Of a stretch of DNA of 47,300 nucleotides, positions 8,894 to 16,811 are shown piece by piece. Every line of letters starts with the position of its first letter. Position 1 is the first letter of the stretch. The translations under genes and the position numbers were made by a program. The notes under the pieces are model-generated. The model had not been told where the DNA came from. It searched no databases and saw nothing but the letters and a program-made list of their open reading frames with translations. Source of the stretch: GCA-2708415 sp964351905 (lineage in GTDB: Bacteria; Pseudomonadota; Alphaproteobacteria; Micavibrionales; Micavibrionaceae); contig CAYGPG010000014.1 in NCBI GenBank assembly GCA_964351905.1, forward strand, positions 1 through 47,300, read 5' to 3'.

Positions 8894-9775
8894 TTATTTT
8901 TTTAAATATTTTTCCAGAAATTCATAAGCATGTTCTCGCATTTCATTGTTGAATTGATGTTTTCCCATATAAGTTTTTGTTTCAAGATCTCCCCCTCTAA
9001 AAGAATCAGATGCATATTGATTTATATGCTCAAGGCTTAAACTCCATTTATCATCATCTGTTCCCAATATAAGAATATTACAAGGATCACCGAGCTTAAC
9101 AATATCTTCTAAATCGCCATATCGCAAAATATCAGGTATGACAAAATCTAGCTGTACTCCAGTATTATTAGCGAGCATGTCTTTATAGTTAGTTGACCCA
9201 CAACTACACACAGATGCTTTTATGCGGCCATCAAATGCTGGCGCAAAGAGCGCGGTGCGCCCCCCATATGAATGTCCTATAAAGCCAATTCTGGAATTAT
9301 CAACCTCATCCAAAGACTCTAATAAATCGATACCATAGGAGATGTCAAAAAGCACTTTAGCCAGAAGTGTCTGCCCTTGTATAAGTCGCGTATCAAGTTG
9401 ATATGTATGGTATGCAAATGGTTCTTCTTTATTCGCTCTTTCTTCAAAACAAATTGCATCAGGCGCGAATGTAATAAATCCCCTTTCGGCTAATTCCGTT
9501 GCATAATTTTGATCTGGTGAACCCCCAAGACCTACAACCTCACTTTTACCGAGCATATGATTTCCACCGTGTTGATGGAAACAATAAATAGTTGGCAGAG
9601 GTTTTTCTTTTTTAGGAATACATAAATAGGCCGTTATTATTTCATTCTGCTCAGAACTAAATGAAATTTTCTTACGAACAAATGAGCCACAGTCTATTTC
9701 TTCAATAGCTTGAATATTGAGATGCGCCTTTTGTGGTAATTTTCCAAGTAATGCTAAGAACTGTTTTCTATCCAT
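8894..9775 (-). CDS. alpha/beta hydrolase, dienelactone-hydrolase/acetyl-esterase-like
   Basis: Predicted cytoplasmic serine hydrolase of 293 aa with no signal peptide. The nucleophile elbow is GHSYGG with S169. YCFHQHGG near residues 64-71 supplies the oxyanion-hole strand. A C-terminal GTDDDKW provides the acid, and GKHQFN near residue 275 the histidine. The layout matches dienelactone hydrolase and acetyl-xylan-esterase-like families; the substrate cannot be read from sequence. It has its own terminator and sits alone among conjugation and partition genes, so it looks like a cargo gene. It appears more AT-rich than the ParB operon beside it. Confidence 0.85.
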   Translation of the reverse strand: MDRKQFLALLGKLPQKAHLNIQAIEEIDCGSFVRKKISFSSEQNEIITAYLCIPKKEKPLPTIYCFHQHGGNHMLGKSEVVGLGGSPDQNYATELAERGFITFAPDAICFEERANKEEPFAYHTYQLDTRLIQGQTLLAKVLFDISYGIDLLESLDEVDNSRIGFIGHSYGGRTALFAPAFDGRIKASVCSCGSTNYKDMLANNTGVQLDFVIPDILRYGDLEDIVKLGDPCNILILGTDDDKWSLSLEHINQYASDSFRGGDLETKTYMGKHQFNNEMREHAYEFLEKYLKK

Positions 9776-9897
9776 TTTTCTAGAATATGTTATTTAAACG
9801 TTTTTGTGAAATACATCATTAATCGTTAATGGTGAGGTTGGAAAAAATTAGTCTGTAAATATGGCTGAAAATCCTTTTAATTTTTAAGAGGAGTGAA

Positions 9898-9923
9898 ACC
9901 ACGCGCTAGAATGAGCGCGTGGT
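9898..9923 (-). terminator. Hairpin after the ParB operon
   Basis: Perfect 10-bp stem ACCACGCGCT/AGCGCGTGGT with a 6-base loop, 8 bases past the parB stop. The T-run after it is poor, so it may need Rho or act as an RNA-stabilising end. Confidence 0.6.
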
Positions 9924-9931
9924 TCATGGAT

Positions 9932-11653
9932 TTAAGCGGCAATTTGCTCTTGGTCTTCGTCCTCGATGTTGTCTAGTTCATCGGCTTGAACACTGTCAGG
10001 GTCAATCGCAGGGAATTGCATAGCCTCTGGAATCCAGAATTGGGCTTTCAATTCATCCGCGCTTGGCGATTCAAGCCTGAGGACATGGGCAAAATGCTTT
10101 GCCATTGAATCCACCAATTCGCCTTTTTTGTAGCCTTGTCCGTTGCCGAACTTCAAAGAACACCCTGCATCTTGAATAATGCCTTGTAGCTGTTCTTTGT
10201 TACGTCTTTTCAAAAACGCTTCATCAGGTCGCCATTGCTCGCGCATATCGACTTTCAAAGCACCTGCAACATGGTTTGAAATGCTGTCTTCATACGTATC
10301 GAGCGTATCAAGATAGACTGTGCCAAATTCCAAAGATTCCAATGTCAGGGCGATATCTTCAAGCTGTTCACCCGATAAGGATTGAACGGCGTAATAAGCC
10401 TCTTGGACATCATATTGGAACAAATATTTCAAATCGCTCCAAGTGGCGTCCTCGTCCTCTTTGCCGAAATAGCCCAAAAGAACACGCGCCTTTGCATTAA
10501 CTGCGTCCAGTGCAGGGGAATGTGTTGCCCCATCATCAAAATAGCGCAAGGCTGGATGATCTTGGAAAGTTGCCAGTTTTTTGGCTACCAAGATTTCTTT
10601 GGCTTTGCGCGGATTACTGATAATCGCATTTTGAACGGCAACGCACTTGTGCATATTCATATAACGCACTAACGGCTTGCCATAGGTGGCTTTTGGTTTG
10701 GGTTTCAGGGCAACTACATTGGATTCATCAATCTCTGGTTTGATAAGCCCTTTGTGAATTTCCACTTCACCATTGGGGCGCAAATTAACGATAACGCCCC
10801 CTGCCGTCTCGATTTCGGCTTTCTCATATTGCCATGAAGAAAAATAGCCTTCTTCAAGTTCTGCCCAATCATGGCTTTGGCTAAATTCATCAACCAATTT
10901 TTCAGCCGCTTGTTTTTGCAATTCGTCAAATTGCTCACGGTCATTGAAATAGGTGGTTTTATCTTCTGCCAAAAGGTCAGAGGTATAATCACCCTCATAA
11001 AGCGCAGGTTCAAAAATAGCCAAAGCGACATTGGGTTTTTCATCAATGAGCGCGTCTTTAATGTCTTCGGGGCTGTCACACCATCCATTGAGGGCTTGTT
11101 TTAAAACACGAGCTTGTTCTTCATGTGAGCCGAGCGCAAAACTTTCAGCCTGTGCCAGTGTCAATTCGCCTGTTGTAAAGGCTTGTGTGACCTCGATGCT
11201 TAATTCCAAAAGCATTAAACGTCTGCGAATGGTGCTAACGGCTAATCCTGTTTGGCTTGTGATAGTGTCCAGTGTTTCACCATCCTTAATCAAGCTTGAG
11301 ATGGCGTGTGCCTCTTCCAAGGGGCTTAGATTTTCACGTTGAACATTTTCGACTGTTGCCATGCGAAGAATTTCTTCTTCTGTGAGGTCGTCTTTGATTT
11401 CAACTTTTACACCGAAATCCGCGTCAATATCGCCACGCTCTAAAAGCAGGTTCAATGCACGAAAACGGCGTTCACCACAAATAATGCTGTGTTTGGCGCG
11501 TTTGGTTTTCGGGGCTTGAACAATGAGATTTTGCAATAAGCCATCTGTTAAAATGGACTGTGCTAATCCTTCGATTGATTGTTCATCAAAATCCTTTCTG
11601 GGATTGTCCTTTGAGGTTTTGATTTGGTTTAGTTTTAAAGTTTGAGTAGTCAT
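9932..11653 (-). CDS. ParB/RepB/Spo0J-like partition protein
   Basis: 573 aa from the ATG at 11653, which has AAAAAAGGAG at good distance; an upstream extension would overlap the preceding gene. The N-terminal ParB domain has the family's KDNPRKDFDEQSIEGLAQSI and GERRFRA (60-66) boxes and ENVQRENLSPLEEA, followed by an HTH region (TLDTITSQTGLAVSTIRRRL). The C-terminal 350 residues are an extension typical of plasmid/ICE ParB-like proteins and end in a very acidic tail. No parA is present in the window, so it may act in DNA transfer or transcription rather than classical partition. Last gene of a four-gene operon. Confidence 0.88.
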   Translation of the reverse strand: MTTQTLKLNQIKTSKDNPRKDFDEQSIEGLAQSILTDGLLQNLIVQAPKTKRAKHSIICGERRFRALNLLLERGDIDADFGVKVEIKDDLTEEEILRMATVENVQRENLSPLEEAHAISSLIKDGETLDTITSQTGLAVSTIRRRLMLLELSIEVTQAFTTGELTLAQAESFALGSHEEQARVLKQALNGWCDSPEDIKDALIDEKPNVALAIFEPALYEGDYTSDLLAEDKTTYFNDREQFDELQKQAAEKLVDEFSQSHDWAELEEGYFSSWQYEKAEIETAGGVIVNLRPNGEVEIHKGLIKPEIDESNVVALKPKPKATYGKPLVRYMNMHKCVAVQNAIISNPRKAKEILVAKKLATFQDHPALRYFDDGATHSPALDAVNAKARVLLGYFGKEDEDATWSDLKYLFQYDVQEAYYAVQSLSGEQLEDIALTLESLEFGTVYLDTLDTYEDSISNHVAGALKVDMREQWRPDEAFLKRRNKEQLQGIIQDAGCSLKFGNGQGYKKGELVDSMAKHFAHVLRLESPSADELKAQFWIPEAMQFPAIDPDSVQADELDNIEDEDQEQIAA

Positions 11654-11696
11654 AGTATCAGCTCCTTTTTTGCTGTTGGTTGGTTTAAAAAATGGG

Positions 11697-12050
11697 TTAA
11701 GCCGCGATTGGCTCTTGCGCCTCGTAAAACGCGGTTGCGTCTTTAACGAGTTGCCCCATGTGTTCCAAAGCGTTTTCATGTGCGCTTTGAATTGCTTTTT
11801 CGGTCACGCGCTTACACGGCTGTAGTGCAATGCCTGACTTGAAAAAATCTTGAAAAATGACGGTGGTTTCTGTGGCGTATCCGTCCGCGCCTTTGCGAAT
11901 ACAAACGCTTGCGCTTGCGGATAAACCCCCTCTTACTTTGGCAGTTCGCAATTTTAAAATGCGTGTGCCTTCGGGTGTTTCGCCTAAAACGGCCTCGCTT
12001 GTGGCTTGCCATCCGTCATAGCCTTTTGAAATGTGTGTTTGATACGTCAT
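11697..12050 (-). CDS. hypothetical protein of the ParB operon
   Basis: 117 aa, no family recognised. The N-terminal half alternates polar and hydrophobic residues and contains ILKLRTAKVRGGLSASASV, suggesting beta strands. The C-terminal half looks helical (ENALEHMGQLVKDATAFYEAQE). A clear AAAAGGAAAAAACAC ribosome site precedes the ATG. It stops 43 bases before parB, after the 52-aa gene. Confidence 0.75.
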   Translation of the reverse strand: MTYQTHISKGYDGWQATSEAVLGETPEGTRILKLRTAKVRGGLSASASVCIRKGADGYATETTVIFQDFFKSGIALQPCKRVTEKAIQSAHENALEHMGQLVKDATAFYEAQEPIAA

Positions 12051-12080
12051 GTGTTTTTTCCTTTTCTTTTGGTGGGTTGG

Positions 12081-12239
12081 TTAAAGTCTGATTGGTACGC
12101 CTAGACGCTCTACGCTTAGGATTGCGGAGCGTGGGCAAGCTTCCGAATCCATGACAAGCTGTATGGCTGTTTCCTCGTCTTTGGCGGGGGTTTGGATTGT
12201 GATTTGTGTAGTTCTGATTTTGAACGGGTAAACCTGCAT
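12081..12239 (-). CDS. small 52-aa protein of the ParB operon
   Basis: Begins MQVYPFKIRTTQITIQTPAK and ends RSAILSVERLGVPIRL. A strong AAGGGGG ribosome site lies 8 bases before the ATG. The gene fills the gap between the DUF6876 gene (13 bases upstream) and the 117-aa gene (30 bases downstream). Spacing, ribosome site and an uninterrupted protein-like frame support it as real. No family recognised. Confidence 0.65.
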   Translation of the reverse strand: MQVYPFKIRTTQITIQTPAKDEETAIQLVMDSEACPRSAILSVERLGVPIRL

Positions 12240-12252
12240 GATGATTTCCCCC

Positions 12253-12642
12253 TTAATATTCGCTTGTCAGAAGCAAGACATTGTTCTGAAAATAAAAGCG
12301 GATTTGGGTGAGTGGAAAATCGGTAAAGAGGATATTTTCGGCATAAAGCTGTTTTTCATTGCCATCGGTGCAAATAAGCCTTGCCCCCTGCCCTTCTTTG
12401 TTAAGCGTCAAAGTCCAGACACAAAACGGCTCGTTTTGAAGCGTTGGAACGCAAGATTGGCAATCAAAGATTTTATCTATCAGCCAGTATGCCCCGCCTG
12501 TTTCCGCAACATATTGAACGCCCTCTGTGTAGAGGTATTTTCTATATAGCGAGTGACTAAACCAAGTTTCCGTACCGCAGAAATTTCTTAAATCTTCTGC
12601 TCTAAGGGTTGGTCTGTCTGTAAGTGTAGCTGTTTGGTTCAT
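12253..12642 (-). CDS. DUF6876 family protein
   Basis: 129 aa from the ATG at 12642 (AAAGGA at good distance); a TTG six bases earlier is less likely. The LRNFCGTETWFSHSLYRKYLYTEGVQYV... region and GGAYWLIDKIFDCQ match my memory of DUF6876. This family of unknown function is often found on plasmids and phages near antirestriction genes. First gene of the ParB operon. Its leader contains a perfect GC-rich hairpin (12669-12696). Confidence 0.75.
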   Translation of the reverse strand: MNQTATLTDRPTLRAEDLRNFCGTETWFSHSLYRKYLYTEGVQYVAETGGAYWLIDKIFDCQSCVPTLQNEPFCVWTLTLNKEGQGARLICTDGNEKQLYAENILFTDFPLTQIRFYFQNNVLLLTSEY

Positions 12643-12668
12643 TTTCAATTCCTTTCTTCTTTAAATTG

Positions 12669-12696
12669 CGCCCCGAAACATACTTTTTTCGGGGCG
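12669..12696 (-). promoter_or_regulatory. Leader hairpin of the DUF6876-ParB operon
   Basis: CGCCCCGAAA (12669-12678) pairs perfectly with TTTCGGGGCG (12687-12696) over 10 bp with an 8-base loop. It ends 26 bases before the DUF6876 ATG. There is no T-run, so a regulatory leader or single-strand-active promoter element is likelier than a terminator. Confidence 0.5.
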
Positions 12697-12728
12697 ACAG
12701 GAACTGGAGCTTCAAAGCGGCAAGAGAG

Positions 12729-12852
12729 GTCAATTCCCAAACCCTTTGCAAAAGGGCTTGGGCGGAAAATCGGAAAAATTGCGGAAGGTTCGCGGCAAGC
12801 GTAGCGGCGTGAAAGCCGTCATTTTTACTATTTTTTGGCTTTGGGAATTGAC
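12729..12852. repeat. Nested inverted repeats with alternative pairing
   Basis: GTCAATTCCCAAA (12729-12741) has a perfect 13-bp inverted copy TTTGGGAATTGAC at 12840-12852. The left arm can instead fold locally: CCCAA-A-CCCTTT (12736-12747) pairs with AAAGGG-C-TTGGG (12751-12762). The two folds exclude each other. No gene explains it: a long open frame at 12746-13180 has no family features. Confidence 0.6.
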
Positions 12853-12950
12853 GGAGCGCGCCAAGACCAATCAGAAGTCATTTAAGGGTCATGATTCAGC
12901 TATTTCATTTGCAAGGCCACCGGGGAGCAAAATCACTCAAAGCATAAATA

Positions 12951-12984
12951 CTCCTGACACCACAAAACCAGTGTCAGAAAGGAG
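12951..12984 (+). promoter_or_regulatory. Hairpin that hides the ribosome site of a 19-codon micro-ORF
   Basis: CTCC TGACAC (12951-12960) pairs with GTGTCA (12971-12976) and GGAG (12981-12984), leaving a GAAA bulge and a 10-base loop. The GGAG arm is the Shine-Dalgarno sequence 5 bases before ATG 12990, so folding would block translation. Confidence 0.55.
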
Positions 12985-12989
12985 TTACA

Positions 12990-13049
12990 ATGAAATACAT
13001 TCTAATCGTATTGAAGATCATAATTTTGATCTTAGAGCTTTTCCTTTAA
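12990..13049 (+). CDS. 19-aa hydrophobic peptide, candidate small membrane toxin
   Basis: Encodes MKYILIVLKIIILILELFL: a one-helix hydrophobic peptide with a lysine near the start and in the middle. AAGGAG sits 5 bases before ATG, the ideal distance, but lies in a hairpin. A second hairpin (13035-13058) encloses the stop codon. Length, hydrophobicity and a masked ribosome site resemble type I toxins such as Ibs, though I see no sequence relationship that proves it. It could also be a leader peptide. It lies in a gene-poor stretch next to hipBA. Confidence 0.4.
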   Translation: MKYILIVLKIIILILELFL

Positions 13050-13059
13050 GGAATGCTCA

Positions 13060-13205
13060 GACGGTAGGTCGTTTGGTCTATCGTCTCGCGGCCAAAGATA
13101 ACGCGTTAAGGATTGTCACCCGAAGGGCCGAAACGCTTTTCTTCAAAGTGGTTCGGGGAGCCTTGGCGAGTAAAGCCTGACCCGCACTTGCGGGGAACGC
13201 TCAAA
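13060..13205 (+). other. Structured stretch downstream of the micro-ORF
   Basis: Three hairpins in series. GACGGTAG/CTATCGTC (13060-13067 with 13078-13085) has one G-U pair. CCGAAACGCTTT/AAAGTGGTTCGG (13128-13139 with 13145-13156) has one mismatch. CCCGC/GCGGG has a 4-base loop (13190-13203). No ORF with protein features spans it. It may be the 3' part of the micro-ORF transcript or a separate small RNA. Confidence 0.4.
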
Positions 13206-13268
13206 CTGAAAAACAAATCCTGCTTTACCGTATTTAATTAACCTATGTGTTAAAAAAATCAGAAAAAT

Positions 13269-13290
13269 ATTAACCCAAGAGTTAATTTTC
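13269..13290. terminator. Bidirectional weak terminator after hipA
   Basis: ATTAAC/GTTAAT stem with a 6-base loop, followed by TTTTCTTT on the + strand and by ATTTTT on the - strand. It could end hipBA transcripts (stop at 13292) and any + strand transcript from the micro-ORF. Confidence 0.5.
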
Positions 13291-13291
13291 T

Positions 13292-14530
13292 TTACTCGCC
13301 AGTGTGGATTTTGGAACTAATCAATCTGATATTAGATGAGCTGACACCATGCTCATTTGCCAGATTTTCCCAACGTGATAAAGCAGCGCGTGTGGAGTCT
13401 ATAATTTCATCAATGCGAGAAGTGGCTATTTTGGCCTCATCGCCGAGCGCGCGCAGATGCGAAAGACCAGGACGACTCCCCTCTCCCATAACCATTGTGC
13501 TTTGTTCACCGCGAGGGCCAGATGAAAACGTCAAATCATACGCAGGTGATAAAACCCAGCTACCTTCATCATCCAGCAAATAACTAAAGTTTTTAGAATG
13601 GTCGTCGCGATTATATGCAAGCACATTAAAAACCGCGAGCTGATACATTTTTTCAACCTCGCGCACATCGCGTGTTAATGACGATGTTAAGGCCATCAGA
13701 TCTTCATAGTCCAGTGACGGAGTTCTATAATCAGAATGAAGCAAACCGCACGCGGTGTGCATGTGCAGTCTCTTTGATCCCACTCTATCAAAGCGTTTAA
13801 TCGCAAAAAAACCTGCGCCATCTTGAGCATTAAACAAATGAACGGGCGGCATATTAATACCGGCCTCGATAGCCATGAGCGCATAAACATATTCAATGGC
13901 ACCTGCATCATTGCCATCTTGCGAGTTAGGGAATTTCACCATCCAAGACTCATAGCCGGCGGGCAGGTCTGATGCTCCATGAATAATATTTTCAAAGCTC
14001 TTATCAACACCGATGAGGGCTTTAGGGCGCGCGCCGCCAGAAGAGCCGTTTAATGCGATAAGTTCAGCTAACACTTCATCGGCCTCCCCTTCTAAAACAT
14101 CGCGCGCATTTTGCGCCAACTCATCAAGCCGCACAGGATCATGGTGGGTCTCTTCACTTTGATCTGGTTCATAAACTAGCGCGCCTAAAGCATTCATACC
14201 AACATGCGCCAATCTATCAAGCGGTGTAATATCCGAGGATAAAATACCTTGTGAGCGTGCAAAGCGATCAAATAATAATCGCCCCCACCCATCAGGCAGG
14301 CTGTCATTAAACAAGCCCGGCAGTCCCTCAAAAAGTTGATTATCAAAACGCTGAACGCCTGATTGTAAAGGCAGGCGATATGGCGATAACGCAATATTTG
14401 TTTCTATGAATGAGGCATCATATTCAAAATAAATAATGCGATCGCGCAAAGCCAAACGGCCAACTGGAATAATATTATCAGTGAATTTAAGGCCTACTTT
14501 GATCTCTTTAATTGAATTTATATCGTTCAT
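13292..14530 (-). CDS. hipA: HipA family serine/threonine kinase toxin
   Basis: Type II toxin kinase; relatives phosphorylate glutamyl-tRNA synthetase and cause dormancy. The 412-aa product carries the glycine-rich SSGGARPKALIG loop (163-174), the strand with MVKFP near 197-201, the catalytic NRDDHSKNF (307-315, D309) and the metal-binding PAYDLTFS (329-336, D332), so the kinase looks intact. The start overlaps the hipB stop by ATGA. Being carried on a conjugative element suggests a stabilisation or defence role. Confidence 0.93.
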   Translation of the reverse strand: MNDINSIKEIKVGLKFTDNIIPVGRLALRDRIIYFEYDASFIETNIALSPYRLPLQSGVQRFDNQLFEGLPGLFNDSLPDGWGRLLFDRFARSQGILSSDITPLDRLAHVGMNALGALVYEPDQSEETHHDPVRLDELAQNARDVLEGEADEVLAELIALNGSSGGARPKALIGVDKSFENIIHGASDLPAGYESWMVKFPNSQDGNDAGAIEYVYALMAIEAGINMPPVHLFNAQDGAGFFAIKRFDRVGSKRLHMHTACGLLHSDYRTPSLDYEDLMALTSSLTRDVREVEKMYQLAVFNVLAYNRDDHSKNFSYLLDDEGSWVLSPAYDLTFSSGPRGEQSTMVMGEGSRPGLSHLRALGDEAKIATSRIDEIIDSTRAALSRWENLANEHGVSSSNIRLISSKIHTGE

Positions 14531-14835
14531 GTGCGCCGCCCTCTTTGTTTTTTCGGCTTGTCGTCGTCTTCCAACACATCATCAATAGATGAAAAATTAT
14601 GCTGCGAGGTTTCAAGCGCGCTTAAGATTTTTTCCAATCCACCAAGAACCACGTATAATTTTAAAAACGCTTCGAGGGAAATAGCCCCCTGCTGCTCAAA
14701 CTTACGCAATGTCGGCAAAGGAACCCCTGCCCGTTCAGCAAGACCAGCTTGTGTTAAATCCATGCTTAAGCGCTTTAAACGGGTATATTCTACCAGTTTT
14801 TTTTGCGCTTTTGATGATGTTATAAGTGATACCAT
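14527..14835 (-). CDS. hipB: HipB-like XRE antitoxin
   Basis: 102 aa. An XRE helix-turn-helix spans about residues 22-75 (MDLTQAGLAERAGVPLPTLRKFEQ...). The C-terminal tail is acidic, then basic (DDVLEDDDKPKKQRGRRT), and is probably disordered. It is upstream of and overlaps hipA, the usual antitoxin-toxin order, and should bind HipA and repress the operon. A palindrome upstream is a candidate operator. Confidence 0.9.
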   Translation of the reverse strand: MVSLITSSKAQKKLVEYTRLKRLSMDLTQAGLAERAGVPLPTLRKFEQQGAISLEAFLKLYVVLGGLEKILSALETSQHNFSSIDDVLEDDDKPKKQRGRRT

Positions 14836-14867
14836 TATATTACTTAATGCCTTTTTTAACTATTAAC

Positions 14868-14880
14868 TACTATTATAGTA
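14868..14880. promoter_or_regulatory. Palindrome in the hipBA promoter region
   Basis: TACTATTATAGTA is a perfect 13-bp palindrome 33 bases before the hipB ATG, in AT-rich DNA that also holds a TATAAT-like minus-strand box. Position and symmetry fit an operator for HipB autoregulation. Confidence 0.5.
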
Positions 14881-14903
14881 TTATTTAAGTGAAATTACCA
14901 GCT

Positions 14904-15140
14904 TTAATTTTTAGCTTCCTCCAAGTTCAAATCCGGCTGATGCGCGCTATAGGCGCTAATCACAAGGGGAAGAACTTTAAAGGGATAATGGTGGCCGGAC
15001 ACAGGCGGATTAAAACGGTGTAATTGCTCCTCACAAGCCTCTTTGGTCGCGCGGATTGTTGCGTAAATCAGGTTCATTGAATCATCATAAGCGCCATAGG
15101 CTTGTGTTTCATGATCTGGTTTTTTAATTTTTTTGGCCAT
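14904..15140 (-). CDS. hypothetical protein, 78 aa
   Basis: Begins MAKKIKKPDHETQAYGAYDD. It contains a helical stretch ATIRATKEACEEQLHRF and a C-terminal part rich in Pro, His and Tyr. No family recognised. It lies between hipB and dnaB on the same strand, with gaps on both sides, so it is probably transcribed alone or at the end of a longer message. Confidence 0.6.
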   Translation of the reverse strand: MAKKIKKPDHETQAYGAYDDSMNLIYATIRATKEACEEQLHRFNPPVSGHHYPFKVLPLVISAYSAHQPDLNLEEAKN

Positions 15141-15220
15141 GCCTTATTCCCTAAAAATCTAAAATTTTTTCAATCATAGCAGATGTGGACTCACTTATTC
15201 CTTAATGGTATTTATAATTT

Positions 15221-15376
15221 ATGAATGATTTAGAAAATTTTTTGCACTGGATGGATAACAGATACACGCCTGCTTTCGAGAAATTTATGGTCGAAAAAGT
15301 ATGGCCAGAAGCCAACGACAACATACCAAAATATTCACCTTCTCTTAAAACGCCTGAAGATTTTCAAAACGGGTAA
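15221..15376 (+). CDS. possible 51-aa protein, antisense overlap with the dnaB end
   Basis: Starts MNDLENFLHWMDNRYTPAFE and ends SLKTPEDFQNG. The residue mix looks like a real protein, but there is no clear ribosome site. Its last 32 bases overlap the dnaB 3' end on the other strand. A TATAAT at 15212-15217 lies too close to the ATG for a normal promoter. It may be chance. Confidence 0.3.
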   Translation: MNDLENFLHWMDNRYTPAFEKFMVEKVWPEANDNIPKYSPSLKTPEDFQNG

Positions 15377-16808
15377 AATCGGCGTCAAAGCGCAGTTTTG
15401 CTGTCCCTACAGGGCCATGTCTTTGTTTTGCGACAATCACCTCTGTAACATTTTTAACCAGCTCCATCTTTTGTTCCCATGCATCATGCTTTGATTGATA
15501 ATCATCGCTGATATCAGATGGTTTTTGTCGTTCCAGATAATATTCTTCACGGTAAATGAACATAACGGCATCAGCATCTTGTTCGATTGATCCAGATTCC
15601 CTTAAATCCGATAAAAGCGGTCTCTTATCTTCACGCTGTTCAACGGCGCGGGATAGTTGGGATAACGCCAGAACGGGAATGTTTAAATCTTTGGCAATCG
15701 CTTTGAGGCCGCGCGTAATTTCGGCAACTTCTTGGGTTCTATTATCATTTGCGCGGCGCGAATTTGAACCATGAAGCAGCTGAAGATAATCAACAATGAG
15801 CAAACCGATATTATGTTTTCGTTTCATCCGGCGCGCGCGCGTGCGCATGGCCGATATCGTCATGTTGGTTGTATCATCAATATGAAGCGGTAATTTGCTT
15901 AACATTTGCGAGGTTTCATTGAGCTTCATAAATTGCTCGCGTGTGATTTGGCCTTTGCGAACCGCGTCACTTGGCACTTGTGATCGGTCGGCCAAAATGC
16001 GGCCTGCGAGCTGCGCATGTCCCATTTCAAGAGAAAACATCCCGACAGCGGCCCCCTGCTCCGCATTACTTTGAAGATATTTGTGCGCAGCATTGAGCGC
16101 AATATTGGTCGCAAGCGAGGTTTTACCCATTGATGGCCGTCCCGCCAAAATCAATAAATCTGTTGGCTGAAGACCACCAAGCAAAGTATCCAAATCGCTC
16201 AAACCTGTTGATACGCCTGAAATTACGCCTTTGTTGTTATAGGCTTTTTCAGCCATAACCAACGCTTCCATCATTGAATCCTGAAACGAATAATTTTCAG
16301 ATTTGGTCAATCCATCTTCGGCCAACGCGTAAAGTCCAGCCTCATGGTTTTCAATCAGGGCGGAGACACCTTCATCAAGGCGCTCTAAGGAATTTTCAAA
16401 AGCCATCCCTTCCGTTTCGCGGCACTGAATGATGATTTCACGGCGAAGATAATTATCGGCGACGATTTGAGCATAATGCGGGGCATTACCGCTCCAAATC
16501 ACGCAAGACACAAGTTCGCTTAAATACTCGCCGCCGCCAACATGCGCCAGATCTTCATCATCTTTGAAATAAGCCTTCAGAGCAATCGGGCCGGCATTTT
16601 TGCCTTGCTCGATTAAACTCGTAATGGCTGTAAAAATTCGATCATGAACGGGATGATAGAAATGATCAGGATTTAAAATTTCGCTGATGTCATCAAAAAC
16701 GCTGTTATCTTGCATCAAAATACCGAGTATCCCCTGCTCAGCTTCAAGATTATGAGGCAGAACAAGCGGTTTTTCTTGCGAATGGATAAGGGCTAAATCT
16801 GTTGTCAT
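15345..16808 (-). CDS. dnaB: DnaB-type replicative helicase
   Basis: Hexameric 5'-3' helicase that unwinds the replication fork and recruits primase. The 487-aa length is standard. The N-terminal domain begins PHNLEAEQGILGILMQD. The RecA-like domain has Walker A GRPSMGKT (223-230), Walker B LLIVDYLQLL and the arginine-rich LSQLSRAVEQREDKRP...LRESGSIEQDAD. It follows repC by 3 bases, so the element appears to supply its own helicase with its initiator. The chromosomal dnaB is presumably elsewhere. Confidence 0.93.
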   Translation of the reverse strand: MTTDLALIHSQEKPLVLPHNLEAEQGILGILMQDNSVFDDISEILNPDHFYHPVHDRIFTAITSLIEQGKNAGPIALKAYFKDDEDLAHVGGGEYLSELVSCVIWSGNAPHYAQIVADNYLRREIIIQCRETEGMAFENSLERLDEGVSALIENHEAGLYALAEDGLTKSENYSFQDSMMEALVMAEKAYNNKGVISGVSTGLSDLDTLLGGLQPTDLLILAGRPSMGKTSLATNIALNAAHKYLQSNAEQGAAVGMFSLEMGHAQLAGRILADRSQVPSDAVRKGQITREQFMKLNETSQMLSKLPLHIDDTTNMTISAMRTRARRMKRKHNIGLLIVDYLQLLHGSNSRRANDNRTQEVAEITRGLKAIAKDLNIPVLALSQLSRAVEQREDKRPLLSDLRESGSIEQDADAVMFIYREEYYLERQKPSDISDDYQSKHDAWEQKMELVKNVTEVIVAKQRHGPVGTAKLRFDADFTRFENLQAF

Positions 16809-16811
16809 GGC

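Noticed and set aside
10714..11088. 124-codon frame inside the ParB-like gene
   Set aside because: Same-strand shadow of a strongly supported gene in another frame.
12746..13180. 144-codon + strand open frame
   Set aside because: No family features, unusual composition, and it runs through several inverted repeats that explain the sequence better as structured DNA or RNA.
14531..14866. 111-codon frame antisense to hipB
   Set aside because: hipB has a clear family match and correct coupling to hipA; the antisense frame has no ribosome site or family features.
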